Source: Triplophysa rosa
Lineage: Eukaryota > Chordata > Actinopteri > Cypriniformes > Nemacheilidae
Direction: 5' to 3'
DNA: 64,000 bases
Assembly: GCF_024868665.1 (NCBI RefSeq)
Contig: NC_079905.1
Location: forward strand, 2,539,351-2,603,350
Positions 37,169 through 48,984 of this stretch are shown here, in pieces. The notes beneath the pieces were generated by a model, which made no database searches, was not told the DNA's origin, and saw nothing but the letters and a program-made list of their open reading frames with translations. The position numbers were made by a program, and so were the translations under genes. Position 1 is the stretch's first letter; each line of letters starts with the position of its first letter.

Positions 37169-38710
37169 TTAAAGCAACAACGAGCAACTTTTTGACCTTA
37201 AAATAATGTCTCTAAAATTATTTTAGTGGTAGGTCAACTTTTAACTGGACAAATTTTACTGCCGTTGCTACCTGAGCAGCCTCCTATAGGCTGAAACTGC
37301 ACTTGTAATTTTGGTATTCGGGCCGGTAAAAGCCCCGCCTATCCCCTGCTTTACGGCAGTTTTAGTCGTAGCCTGGGAGAAGTTAGTCAACAGCAGAGCT
37401 AACAGTAAGACGAAACGAACCAAAACATTACCATGGCAGAGCCAGCCAAAAAACCAAAGAGGGTTTTGTTGGAGGAAGCAAAGAAAGCGAGAGAGTGATC
37501 GGACACGAGGCCGGTCACGAATCAATATCGGACGGGCTTACACTCGGAGGCGTGAGCAGCAAGAGGCAACGGGTTGCAAAACAGATGGAGACCTAGCGGT
37601 CCTGCTCCTGGATTTGTAAGTGTTATTTGTACATTTTTTGTTACTGTCCTGTACTTTTGAACGTATTTGTTATTAGTCTGTGTCATTGGCGCACCACCGG
37701 TTCACACTTTATAAGCGTAAGGTAGCTGAGAGATAATATATGATTGCCGGTGTCGATAGCTAGTATGTTGTCGTGTCTCGTCATGAATGTGTGTAGTGCT
37801 TGTAAATAAAGACTAAACAACCACACTAAACGTGTTGTGGTAAAAAGTAACAGATTATTTTGTTCAGACCAGTAAACCACGTGAATGTTGAACAGTTCAG
37901 TCGTTGATTAGGCTAATGTTGTCATTATATATATACATGCTATGCGCTGTTTTCATACCGAGTTGACTAGATATTACATATATTACACAAAACACAACGC
38001 CTGGTCGCGATTGTGTTTAGTGACTTCCGATATAATAACAAAAGAAAAGTACTATAGGTTACAAAACACATTCAAGACCATGCGTTGTGTTTCGGGTAAA
38101 TACAAATGTTCCATGTAGCTAGCACGCTCTGTGCTAACTTATAACAATCAGCTGCTACCCCTGAGTCTACTTTGAGGTTGTAGTATAGCCCTGTAGTACA
38201 GCCCATAGTGTTGGCACCCGTGTGGTATGCTATGCTATGATACAACCTTATAAACTTATGACAATGTATGCTGTATAAGCTACTATGGACATTGTTGCAT
38301 GATACATGATTTTGTGGACAATATTTCATTATATTATACAAATGACACCCTTTGCAAACAATGCTAAGTTACATACGCGAGATACATACACGAGACCAAC
38401 TATGCAAGCAAAAACAACTAGGTTTACTTACCGTTCTTTGTTGACATTACAGTTTATAATTATGGAGAAACGATAAATAAATCTTTGTACTGATATACGA
38501 AGAACATATGGTAACACGGACTACTTTACCTGATCGGTGGACATAGTTTGAATGACGTATCTGGGTCCGTCGGCCTAGTAAACAAACTCACGTGTATTGA
38601 GCTGTCAGCGGGAAATCTTTGCGACAGTTTTTACAACACTGCATACAGACAATTCCGCTTATCAACCACGTGGGGCAACAGTAAGCAAAAATTACTCGTT
38701 GCCGCTTTAA
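37169..38710. mobile_element. TTAA-bounded element B nested in element A
   Basis: Left end TTAAAGCAACAACGAGCAAC; right end on the opposite strand TTAAAGCGGCAACGAGTAAT, about 27 bp of imperfect inverted repeat. TTAA borders both ends. The flanks CAAGTTGACCATG and GCATGAG are contiguous across one TTAA in the empty relative at 27376-28080 (CAAGTTGACCATGTTAAGCA). Length 1542 bp; no transposase, but an exon-like block at 37433-37615. Confidence 0.87.
37433..37615 (+). pseudogene. First-exon-like fragment, RINIG family, inside element B
   Basis: Starts MAEPAKKPKRVLLEEAKK from an ATG in good context (ACCATGG). One base is missing near 37480, after which a second frame gives SDRTRGRSRINIGRAY, EQQEATGCKTDGDLAVLLLD, ending at a GTAAG donor at 37616. 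It is the same family as 20156-20369, whose host element has different ends. Function unknown. The frameshift and the missing downstream exons mean it is not a gene as it stands. Confidence 0.6.
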
Positions 38711-38762
38711 GCATGAGTAAATAACTCTGAATGCATGAAACACCATTGCACGGCCGCTTTAA

Positions 38763-39474
38763 TAAAAATAAAAATGTTGTCATTGTGACATTTACATGGC
38801 AATTAAGCACCCTCCACCCCAACTGGACACAGTCAGATAGAAAACTTACCGACATTATGCAAATAATCAAAATCATTTATATGCAATTAAGTCCAATTTT
38901 CATAATTGTTTCAGCCCTTGTCACACCTTTTCTTTGTGTGCTTAGGCAATACCAAGCAGAGGGCAAATTTTGCAGTGACTAAAACCAGTTCTATTACGGA
39001 CGAGACCATGACTCAGGCCTGAAACTGACCTCTGACTGACACAGAAGACCTGCCGCTGGGTGAATTTGCATATGCGCCACAGTGTTGGGCTTAATACCTG
39101 TTCAAACAGCTATCTGTCAGGACATCAACTTCAAAGACTCGACCAAAGATCTTATTGATCTTTGTAAATCACAACGGCTTAGGAACACACAGGAACTTTT
39201 ACATGTGATCACAGAGGTTTAATAAAGGTGAAAACGAGAGTGAAATAAAAGGGTCGAGTGATGAAATCTATTGAGTTAAAGAGCTGGATTTATATTTTTT
39301 ATAAAAATATATATTATGTTATTATGAAGGGTACAAAAAATGAGTTTTACATTAGTGTCAGCCACCATTTTAAAGGGACAGAAATGTATTTATATCTGGG
39401 AAGATTTGCCTCATTTTTGTTAACTGACAGGAAAAAGTAACAAATAATAATAAATTAAAGTTGTTTAAAGGGGT
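38763..39474. other. Intergenic, no gene seen
   Basis: AT-rich unique-looking sequence with short ORFs only. Confidence 0.4.
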
Positions 39475-40016
39475 CATATGGCGCGAATACGTGTTTTTCT
39501 GTGTCTTTGGTGTATTATAAGGTGCCCATGCATGTATTAGACACGTAAAATTGCAAAATAAGATGCATTCTATCTAAAAGCGAATGCTCACCCAGACCTG
39601 CCTGAAACACCTCGTGTAACCACACACCCACAAATCCACATCAGTTCGTGGTAAGATTTGACTAAGACCGCCCAAATGTATATGCAAGTAAGGTGGGCGT
39701 ACCTGTCAGTACAATTGAAGAGGAACCTGATGTTCAAAATATGGTAAGAGGCGTTACATTTCCGTCACACGCTTGCAGTATTCCACCAATCACTACGCAC
39801 TGGTTAACTGGCCAATCATAGCACACCTCGCTTTTCAGAGCCATGAGCTTTGTCAAAAATCTGCACGTTTCAGAGAGGCGGGGCAAAGAGGAGATACAAA
39901 CATGCACGATATGTGGAAAATACAGCGTTTTTGAACCTTAAATTGTGTATACACATTGCATTAAATCTAAAACAAACAATAATATTCGTTTTAGCCGTGT
40001 CATATAACCCCTTTAA
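39475..40016. mobile_element. TTAA-bounded element D
   Basis: Left end TTAAAGGGGTCATATGGCGC; right end on the opposite strand TTAAAGGGGTTATATGACAC; length 542 bp with TTAA at both borders. This pair of ends is one I recognise as widespread in cyprinid genomes. The interior includes TGGTAAGATTTGACTAAG and CCAATCACTACGCACTGG and has no transposase. Confidence 0.87.
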
Positions 40017-43000
40017 AGGCAGAGCATTTAGATAAAATATTAAGAAATATTAATAATTTAAATAATCAATCATTTCAGGAAAGTAAATAGGGACAATTTT
40101 GACTTCATATTGACTTATTGAGAATATAACTGCAGGTTGTTATAGATATGTGGGCTGTTGGCGTATGCAGATTCTCAAATTCACCTTTTAATGTTTTATG
40201 AGACCACATAAGACCAGTAACACTGGATGAGAAGTGAACACACTCACTGTATCCGTTTCAGAACAACGTGAAGATCGTCCAAAACATTCAGACTGATCAA
40301 TGGAAACCAGAGCAGAAGTAAAATGAGCCAGTGTTTATGGCATAACAGTACAGGAATGTACAGTCCAATGCTTTTACATGAACATAGTAATCAATTCCAC
40401 AACAACTGTTGTCGGTGATTTTACAGGATGTATACATTTCATGCATTTAGCTCTGCGCATACTATACAAAAACACAAAAGCTTTGGTCCGCAGGGATTTG
40501 CAAGAAAAACTCAAAGTGTAGAAGACATCCGTGTTATTCCAAATGATCATCTACGTGGTTCTCCAGAGTAAAAATTCCTGTCTTAATGTGTTAGCGTACC
40601 ACACATGCCCCCATTACCCATAATCCTCTGCGCAGACAGAAGTGGGTTCACCATCAGTGCAGCCTGCTGCAAAATGCATGTAGGAACCTATAAAGCGAGC
40701 GCGAGCCAGCTGCGGAAAGCACAAATTCCTCATAGCGTTCTCCCAAGAGGAATGGAGAACTCCATTTCCTGAGCGAGAGAAAGGTTGACCAATCTGTTAT
40801 TGCAACAATAGCGCTCTTAGTGTGGCACTTCTTGACCTTGTAAAGGTTCTGGAGCCTTTTTGAGACAGTTCCAGTGGAAATGTAGTCTTCCCTGCGGAGC
40901 GCTGTTCTTCTCCGTAGACCACAAGGGGCTTTTTGTGTTCTTCGTGCCGAGTGTGTGCTCTTCACGCTGGTGGTCAAGCAGTGAGTTTTCAAGATCAGAT
41001 AACAGGATTAAACCTTCATGAAACACAACAATGAAAGAAAACATGAAGGAAATGCAAACGGGGATGCAGGCATGTGCCGATAATGTTGTAACGTGCAGAG
41101 ATTTATGGCCGCGGATGATCAGACTCACCGCAGTTATCAGACACAGAGACAGCAAGAGGACACTGTGTCCGGTCCGGTCCGATCTGATCTGTCCGGTTCT
41201 CTTCTCTCAACAGCTCATCTGTTTATCCTCCCCGGCTTTAGAGGCTTTTGTCTGCTGGAGAAAAGCATGCGTGTCCTTTTGAGTCCGGGATTTAACGACA
41301 GACAAACTCAATCTAACGCCGCTTCTCCATCACTGTCTGTACTAAAATCGAATCGGTATGAAAATCACACAAATTTAGTTTTTTATTGCATTCCGATTGT
41401 TATGAAAACAAAATTAACATAATTTGTAAATAAGATATGTTAGGGTTCCGTTTAATTATATATTTTGATCGATTTTAGATTACTGGATGCAAGCGCCATA
41501 TTACTTTGATTCTGGACTGGTGGAAATATGGAAATTATGAAAATATCACTTGACAATATAAATTGCTTTTTGCTATAAAAAGCGATCTTACTTCGGGACA
41601 AACAGAGACGTTTTACTGGATTTCATGACTGCAGGCCCAGCTACAACAACCTGAAAAAAGAGACAAACATTAAAACAGAAAATGTATCGATTATAACACA
41701 AAAACAAAACAAACAAATATCTGCAATGCTGATTTAGCTACATAAGAAAATATTCATCATACATTGATTCAAAACCATATCACAGAAGTCATTTTATTTT
41801 AGTGATAATGTTTTTTTAATGCAACTATTTATTCATCTTTTTACAAATTTACTTCTAATTTAAGTTGCCCAGCAAAAGCCAAAACAAGTTGTGTTAAATT
41901 AACATGTTTTGTTTTGTTTTTTATCCAGTTTAAGAGCTAGTTTAGATGAGTAAGAGGTTAATCATGAGATTAGATTGTGACGGTTGTTTACCTTGTGTAA
42001 CGGAGGCCTGTATATACAGCTACCACCTTCAGCCATCAGCTCTGAGGTCAGCTGGGGTCATTTAGAGGTCATGTGGGGGCGGGCTGTTTAGTGGACTATA
42101 GAGACGGTCATTTGACCAGAAGGGGAAGAAAGAGCAAAAACAGCAAGCAGAAAAGGCGGGAAATCCCCGAAAAGAACCAAATTCAAGATATTTTACACAC
42201 TATTGAATCTTGAAATAAAAATGTTTATCAACAATGACAATGTGATGCATCACTGTCCATGTGCAGGATTTTCTTAAAGCAATATTTCATCAGAATTCAA
42301 ATAAAATTAAATTAAAAGCAGTGATGTGTTATTAGGCGTTTAACTTTTATATAGAGGTTTTTGATGCTTTAGCACAGAACGTGTCATGATGGTGCGTTTT
42401 CAAGTAGAGAACTGTAAAAGATAACAAAGCTTTATAATTGCAAATTTATTTCGAGATAATCTTCAGGGTGTGTTGTACAACAAAAGAGTGTGAATTTAAT
42501 TATGCAGCCTGTAATTACATTTAACTCTACAGTAGTCATTCCTGTCAAAACAGTTACATGCATCTGAATAATTTAGAAAATATAATAAAAAGTATTGCCA
42601 CTAATATGCTTTTGTTTTGGCGAGTATTTGTTTTCACATTTATTTATTATTCTTTCAGCTTTTTTATCTGCTCAAAATGTACACATATGTTAGTTTAGAT
42701 TATGTAGTTTTGCAAAAGAATAAAGACAAAATGTTCACGTTTTTTCCTTTAAAAAGTTTATTTTATAATCAACTGAGATGAGAATTAAAGGGCTTACACA
42801 AGCTTACAAAGATTATAGCTCTTAACAGAAGTGTATTAAACTGCCACCACCTGTAACACAATCACTTTCATAACTATCATCTTTTAAACTTCAAGAGACA
42901 ATTAATTTGATTTTTAATAGTTTTTTAAACACGTCTAGTTAAAGTTCAGTCAATTAAAACTGTATTTGGTTTAGAAATGACTGGTAACTCTTTGATGTGC

Positions 43001-43500
43001 AATTGAAATGCATCCGAATGAGTTTTTAAAGAATATTTGTCCAAACTGCTAAATCCCCCATAAAATGTCTCGGACTGTCACAAGCGAAGCTTTGGTTTTA
43101 TTTTAAATGCTGTCTTACCCACCGGCAGGCTACTATATACTGTATATAGCACGTGACATACTAACGGACAGTCTAAGAAAAGCCATAATTAGATTTAAAT
43201 GGGTTTTATAGTACATTAGAACTGCACAGCAAAGTGTCACAGCCTCTGCTCGATACATTCTCATTTACTTGAATTGGAGATTTTAGTCTTATATTTTATT
43301 TTAGAGTAACAGTGGAAATCTTGTTGGACTTAGAAGCTCCTGACAGTGATTCACTAGGAGAAAACATCGATCATCACAGAGCTCGTGAAAAGGGTTCAAA
43401 CACTCGACACGAAAATCAGTTGAAAGCACGCAGGCTTTTCTCATCCAAACGGAAACTGCACATTGTTACGACATGCTCCTATAAGCCCTTTAACGCTGAA
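40017..43500. other. Intergenic downstream of khdrbs3, no gene seen
   Basis: 40654-41282 has overlapping ORFs of about 110 codons on both strands in GC-richer unique sequence; none shows a domain. 41400-43100 is AT-rich. Distal 3' UTR or alternative polyadenylation of khdrbs3 could reach into this side, but nothing in the sequence proves it. Confidence 0.35.
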
Positions 43501-43945
43501 CTTTCCACTTAAAAAAAGAGAAAATAAGGAAAACAACAATATGTGCATCAAGATTCTTTTTTTCTTTTTTTTAAACAATTTCCATTAAAGGTACAATGTA
43601 CACACCGAAGCTGGTCACCCCTCTGAAAAAAAGTATCTACAAAAACCCACCAGGCTAAATCTAAACATGGTACACGTCGTATAGCCTAACTCCGCCCCTA
43701 ACCGCTAGTGCCCCTGTGACATATGTGGCTCTATCTGAGTTCTGATTGGTTGTCAGATTAAAATCTAGTGAACAGATCCAGAATATTCTGTTTGTGGGGA
43801 TTGTCCATGTAACAACAGGTCCACAGAAACAACTTCTTCAACAGGCTTTATATTTTTTGTGGTTTTGGTTCATTTTATTTGAAAAAGAAAAGAGAGTCCA
43901 TAGAAAATCCATTACTTGAGGGGGCACGGGAAGGAGTGTAGCAGG
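43501..43945 (-). other. khdrbs3: khdrbs3 3' untranslated region (proximal part)
   Basis: Sequence immediately downstream of the stop codon in transcript orientation. It includes an AATAAA about 67 nt after the stop and, near 43560-43605, a GTACATTGTACCTTTAATGG stretch followed by an A-rich run. The true 3' end cannot be fixed from sequence alone. Confidence 0.5.
43874..43879 (-). terminator. Candidate polyadenylation signal AATAAA
   Basis: TTTATT on the plus strand reads AATAAA in the khdrbs3 transcript, 67 nt beyond the stop codon. Such proximity would give a very short 3' UTR, so a more distal site is also likely to be used. Confidence 0.4.
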
Positions 43946-44037
43946 TCAGAACCGGGAATACGGTTGCTCTCTGTAAACTCCTTTGCTCGTCCTTGATGGT
44001 GGCGCCTTTTTACGGCCGTTTGTCCATTCCTCCGGGC
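43946..44037 (-). CDS. khdrbs3: khdrbs3 last coding exon
   Basis: STAR-family RNA-binding protein that regulates splice-site choice in the nucleus (family knowledge). This exon supplies the last 29 codons plus a stop, starting in phase 1 after a TTTACTTCTTTAG acceptor. It encodes [19 protein letters not shown] followed by a tail with [10 protein letters not shown]. From memory, human KHDRBS3 ends with a closely similar EEWTN...KGVYRDQPYGRY, while KHDRBS2 differs (DDW, then PVKGAYREHPYGRY), which is why I call khdrbs3. The basic tail ending in PY-x-R and an aromatic residue is the usual C-terminal nuclear-localisation region of this family. An unrelated open frame continues upstream to 44134 but belongs to the intron. 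Confidence 0.93.
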
Positions 44038-44074
44038 CTAAAGAAGTAAACGGGTCAAAATGGAGAGGTAAGAA

Positions 44075-44240
44075 AAGTCCAAACAACATTGAACCCCATT
44101 GAGTTCCACTGTATGAACAAAACCACGGACACATTTCTCAAAATATTTTCTTTTGTGTTCTGCAGAGTCAAATACGAATTTTGAACAACGTGAGGGTTAA
44201 TAAATCATGACAGAATGTTTATTTTTGGGTGAACTAAATC
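44075..44240. mobile_element. Truncated GGGTGAACTAT-family MITE next to a splice acceptor
   Basis: ATTGAACCCCATTGAGTTCC, ACATTTCTCAAAATATTTTC, TTTTGTGTTCTGCAGAG and TTTATTTTTGGGTGAACTAA are the core and right arm of the family. The left arm is absent, the sequence stopping about 40 bp short of the last khdrbs3 exon. Confidence 0.75.
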
Positions 44241-44439
44241 ACATGCGTGAAAAACCACCATCCAACATCTGTCTTTCAAAGCACCTGACACCCCTGCTAA
44301 GTTAGTAATGGTCTAAAACAGACCCCTCAGAAAACACCTTCAAACCTTCTGTCCTTCACCTGAGAAAGAACAAAACCCCTCTAATTGCATCCACGGATCA
44401 AATGGCCACATGAAAGGGTTTTTACCGGAGTGCCATCAG

Positions 44440-44700
44440 GCGAGAGGTTACCGCGGCCATTAGCGTAACAGCAGAGCTCATTCGCCACGGCGTGCGTCGA
44501 TGAACGGCCGGCGGTATCGACGGGCGCTTTTGTGTGATGTCGCACCCGTCCGGCTCTTCTAAGGAGCAGAAAGGCACAAAGAGTGCGACTCCACGGCGAT
44601 TCGTTTTCCACACGGAGAGCAATAGCCAATAATCTTTAATTAAAGAGCTGTCAGTCTCGGCGCTGACTTAAAAGCAAAGGCTTCGGCTGCACTGTCCTTG
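44440..44700. promoter_or_regulatory. Candidate intronic conserved element
   Basis: GC-richer, unique sequence with AATCTTTAATTAAAGAGCTG and several CGG-rich words, lying 400-660 bp upstream of the last exon in transcript orientation. No coding evidence; the roughly 80-codon ORFs in two frames are incidental. Confidence 0.25.
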
Positions 44701-45967
44701 CGTTTAGACAGAACAAGGGTGTGTATCAGGCGAATAATAGGGAGTTCGCTTTTGAACTGTCAAGCTGTCGGTGTTTCGTGCCACCCGGAAAAGTGTTAAC
44801 TGAAATGTTGTGGATTGCGTATACGCGAGTGTGTACGTGTGTAATGTGCGTGCATGACTCGACTTTCAATGTGTCTGTAAGACTTAAGAAATGTAAAATG
44901 CAAAGTGTTTACACTTTCTTTTTTAAGTTAGCTATTGTAATGGGTGTAACAAATGGAGACTTATGTGCAATAACAGATTTATGTTTAGTTTGACCCCAAA
45001 AAAGACACAGATTGCAGCTTTAAATCTGGTTGATATCTATAAAAGCAAGGATCTAAAGCAGACAAAACCATCCGCTGAATCTGTCACGACTTTTATAAAC
45101 AAACACACAAAAGCTTACATCTGCACAACTGTCCGCACATGCCTTTGTGAATACTCCGTAAACGCACATTAATATTCCATCTGGTGAAAAAAACCATAAT
45201 GGTGCTTCTAATCTGTTTCTGGGACGATGACTTGACATCAGCAACATCAGCAATTTCAGAGCGCCGCAATGCTTTTTCAGATATCACTGCTATATTCGAG
45301 CACTTCCATGCCTGGTGTGCATGAGCGCGACCTTATTTGCCTTCCGCAGAACTTGTCTCGCGCGACTGAAAGCGTCCAATGGCATTCTGGATCTTTGGCT
45401 GCATCCGGACCCATCTCACTTCGCTGTTCATTGTAATTGTCTGTTCACGCGAATACAATCGAGGCGTATAGATACTGCAAGCAAAAGCTTTGCCGTGCCA
45501 GCAGGATTTATAAAAACGTCCGTACAGCAGGGACTGTGCGTGCTGGGTGCAGGAACGGTCCTGGGGTTTGTGTGGTAAACAAAGATGCGTTATAAAACAC
45601 ACGATGATCTGTTTGGATAAGCCACAAAAGCAATGTAAATAATATTAGCAAATAATCCACTCAAAGGAGTTTTACAGGAGATACATTTATGTACATCCCA
45701 TTACCGTGATAAAAATCACTGTAATGCCGTGCCTGTCACGGCTTATTGCTTCGCTGCACTGGTGAGAGTGAAAATCCAGCGAAATTTTGGGAAAATATGA
45801 TGATGAAATACCGTAGTAATTCCCAGAGGCATTTCAACGTACCGGCCTGAAGCAATTAGACGGATGTATCTCTCGACGATGGGCAACTGACTGTCCGGTA
45901 GGAAGGTCTCCAGTCATTTCACATGATCATGATTGTGAAGTAATTAATTAAAAAAAACCACACTCAC

Positions 45968-46026
45968 CGTAAGATTCATATGATTCTCCACTCATGCCAT
46001 GACTGTATTCATAATAATCCTCTGAA
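45968..46026 (-). CDS. khdrbs3: khdrbs3 penultimate coding exon
   Basis: 59 nt between a strong CTCGTTTCTTTTCACAG acceptor and a GTGAGTG donor. It begins in phase 2: with AA from the previous exon it makes Asn, then SEDYYEYSHGMSGESYESY, and it leaves one G to complete Gly with the last exon. Five tyrosines in 19 full codons, two of them in DYY, fit the tyrosine-rich C-terminal domain of Sam68-like proteins, a target of Src-family and Brk/Sik kinases (family knowledge). From memory the human counterpart reads ADYYDYGHG followed by YDSYG. Confidence 0.92.
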
Positions 46027-46715
46027 CTGTGAAAAGAAACGAGAGAGATGTTCAGAAGAGACTTTTTATGTTTGGTTGATGATATTGATTTAGCACGAGC
46101 AATGCTCTCAGCTATTCCAGCGAAGTAGATATTTTAAAGAAAAACTTCAAAGGAGAAATAGGCACAAATGAGTCAATTGTTGAAATACAATACTGGGCTA
46201 TAGAATTCGTGTTAATGTAACTCGCGTTTAATTTGGGAGACCTGTTGACAGTAGTTCACAGAATAAAACAAAAACGATCATTTCACCTAAACACATTTAA
46301 AAAAAACTGAAAATAATTTTGAAATTGTCTCCTAATTTTTTCCACGGCTGTATACACACGGGCACGCACACACATAAAAAGTAGACTGGAAATAAAAAAG
46401 ACTGGACTGAATTTGATGAGTTTATATTGAGATCTCATATTTTTATGGCACATATTTGGGAATCTTAAGAAACAGTTCTGAGATTTCTTCTAAAACAGTG
46501 AACATTGGAATATTGATCTCAAATAAAAACAGCTGGAGATCCAAGAAAAAGCCTTAAATAACTTAAATTTAATCCATTTGCTCTCTACTAGAAGCAAAAA
46601 AATATACTGTATATTAAAGAGAAAAGGGTGTTTGTGTGTGCTTGCACGCTGTACATACTGTGTCTATCTATATTTACACACACACATATATGTATGGATA
46701 TATAGATAGAAGGGA

Positions 46716-46720
<5 letters not shown>

Positions 46721-46757
<37 letters not shown>
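46721..46757. repeat. (AG)n microsatellite
   Basis: Perfect AG units preceded by a CACACATATATGTATGG and GATAGA low-complexity patch from about 46677. Confidence 0.95.
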
Positions 46758-46760
<3 letters not shown>

Positions 46761-46829
46761 AGGCAGGGAGGGTGTAAGGCATGTGGCTGCTCATATGACA
46801 CTGTCTGCTCCCTATTTAAATTGATCCCA

Positions 46830-47060
46830 GCATCCACATGAAGCAGAAGAAGCCATCGGAGAAGTTATTTTCTGCCTTGCATTGGTGTTTCTCTGAAGTT
46901 TGGCTCCTAGGTCTCTGTCCCTCTCTGCCTCCAAATTGAGTTTTTCTCCCGTAGGCCCTCGGCTGAGCTCTCCAGTGTCAATCACAGCTGAATGGAACCC
47001 GAATCTCCAGCTCCCATAACTGCACCCGCCTGCCATCAGCACGGGCGGCGGTATGAAAAA
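46830..47060. promoter_or_regulatory. Candidate intronic conserved element
   Basis: Unique, balanced composition about 0.8-1.0 kb upstream of the 59-nt exon in transcript orientation. No exon-like frame with splice sites on the gene's strand was recognised, so a regulatory role is the only suggestion. Confidence 0.25.
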
Positions 47061-48950
47061 CATTCAAGCTCTCGGTTTTATTCCTTAACCTTTTAATTCC
47101 CTTTGTCTATCCTCTTTTTCCACGCACTTGAGATTTTTGCAAATCCTGACACCATTCTTACAGTTGTCCAAACTCTGTCATTCTCATTGTAAGCCCTCTG
47201 AGAATTCATCCTCTACTCATTTTAATTTGAACTCCTTCAGTCGGACTGAAGCGGCTGAGAAAGGCGTGCATTGGCTTTCCATGCGTTATTATGCGAAGAG
47301 GAAATCTTCGGTGAAACCTCGCAGCAGATCGCCAACCCGCTGTCACCGCTTGTTTCACACTTACAAATGTGTCTGCACGACAGGGAGAGGAATATAGGAT
47401 GAGCGAGCGAGCGAAAGAGAGAGAGGCCTGAGGACCAGAACTACGGTCGCTATTTTCCCACACACAAGCTCACGAAGCCGGAGGGAGGCTTTACATTATG
47501 TGTGATGGAATTCAGCATTTCCACTGTGCGTGAAGGTGAAATTGAAAAGACCTGAAGCTTTTGTGTTCAGTAATACATCATTCGACTTCGAAACTCGCAG
47601 CCAGATGCATCTCTCTTGACTTTACCTCTGTGCGCATGCCATCACGCATACAGGACCTCTCTCTCCTCCAAACCTGGTTAGAAACCTTTAATTTCAACCC
47701 TGACACGTCGTCAATATTCCTCCTTCCCATAACTCCGCTCTCGCTCTCTTCTCCAGCGCTCGGCTCGCTCTGTTCTACTCAATTACCCCGTTCAACTCAA
47801 CACAGAGCGTTAAACACTGAGGCACTTCAGTCAAACGCAGTTCAGTTCCTTCCAATTATCGCACATGCGTGGAAACACGGTCAAATAAACAACAACAATC
47901 GACCTGCAGCGAAATCTGACTTCTCTGTGCTTGCCGTTTCGTAGCTCATACAGCATTCTCATCTTTATGAGTTCTCATCAGTGATTTGTTGTATGATAAA
48001 GGAAAAAGTTGGCAACACTGCACTTTGTCTATTTATATGAAAAATCAATCAATCAATACAACCACACAAAATAATGAACAGCTATGGGAAACAAAAGACA
48101 CACACACAAGAGCGATGCTCTCTGATGTGTGTTAATTCTGGAGGCTTGTGTCTGATGTTCTATAAACAGATTAAATAACACACGGGCTTGTTAAAACCGG
48201 CATTGGGGTTTTCCTGTAACACTGGAATGTGTCTGTGGTGTACACCACTGTTGGGTAAATCAATCGCACAATTCGCACAATCGCAAAATTAAAGCGGTTG
48301 ACCAGCTATACCAGAATGAGGTCTAGCCATAAACGTTTAGGCAATAATGTTCTATGTACATTCAGGTCCACGAATCGTCCTTCTGAAACCTTGTATCGCC
48401 ATATTTTGTGATGTTGATTTTTTACCATAAATGGTTATTATGAGTAACCCTTTATGTTTGTCACTGGGTTTTGCAAGTATCTAACCAATAACAAGTATTG
48501 AAAAGGGCTTGTCAACTTTGACAACACAGTATTTCATCTTTTAACAAGTACAGTGTTTTTTCCATTTCCTGAAAAACAGCGAATTTAGACATCCGGCGTT
48601 TAAAAAGGACAGCCACGACATGCTTCTAGTTTTGAGCTAATAAATATATAAATGTTCCTGTCGAGTTATATTATAGGACTGAAATTCGAGTGAAAATGAT
48701 CTATAACATTCCAGAAGGAGTTGTGTTTCGTGGAAAAAAACGGAACTGTTAGGAGTTAACAAGGTCAATGTCAAACACGGAATACATTTTAGAATCTTAA
48801 GAAAATATATAAAACATTAAATATATCATATTTAATATATTAAATTATATATATTAAATGTATTTGCAAATATGCGTGATATAAAAGTACACAGCATTTA
48901 TCAAAAATAAAAATGATTTTCCATGTGGTCTCAGACTACTGGAGACTCTT
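47061..48950. other. Intronic sequence, no second gene seen
   Basis: A plus-strand ORF of 127 codons at 47561-47944 and others on both strands have no domain. AT-rich toward 48800-48880. Confidence 0.4.
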
Positions 48951-48984
48951 ATGATTCTTGTAGACTTCTTTTTTGCCTTTTTAA

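Larger units (their letters stand above)
36585..38762. mobile_element. TTAA-bounded element A, second copy, interrupted
   Basis: Left end TTAAAGCGGCCGTATCTC; right end on the opposite strand TTAAAGCGGCCGTGCAAT. The left 588 bp and right 52 bp align with the uninterrupted copy at 27376-28080; they are separated by the 1.54-kb element B. On the right, GCATGAG and TGAATGCATGA match GCACGAG and AGAATGCATGA of the other copy. Confidence 0.85.
44038..45967 (-). other. khdrbs3: khdrbs3 last intron
   Basis: 1930 bp, GTGAG donor at 45967 and TAG acceptor at 44038, with a pyrimidine-rich tract TTTACTTCTTTAG. It contains the truncated MITE near 44075-44240 and otherwise unique sequence; open frames at 45053-45602 show no domain. 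Confidence 0.88.

Noticed and set aside
40654..41155. Two overlapping minus-strand ORFs of 112 codons downstream of khdrbs3
   Set aside because: Considered as a transposase remnant or extra exon; no catalytic motif or family pattern, and no splice-flanked reading frame.
43946..44134. Last khdrbs3 exon as a stand-alone 62-residue gene
   Set aside because: The conserved part begins exactly after a TTTAG acceptor; the upstream residues are intron translation.
47561..47944. 127-codon plus-strand ORF in a khdrbs3 intron
   Set aside because: Ser/Leu-rich with no domain and no supporting gene signals on that strand.
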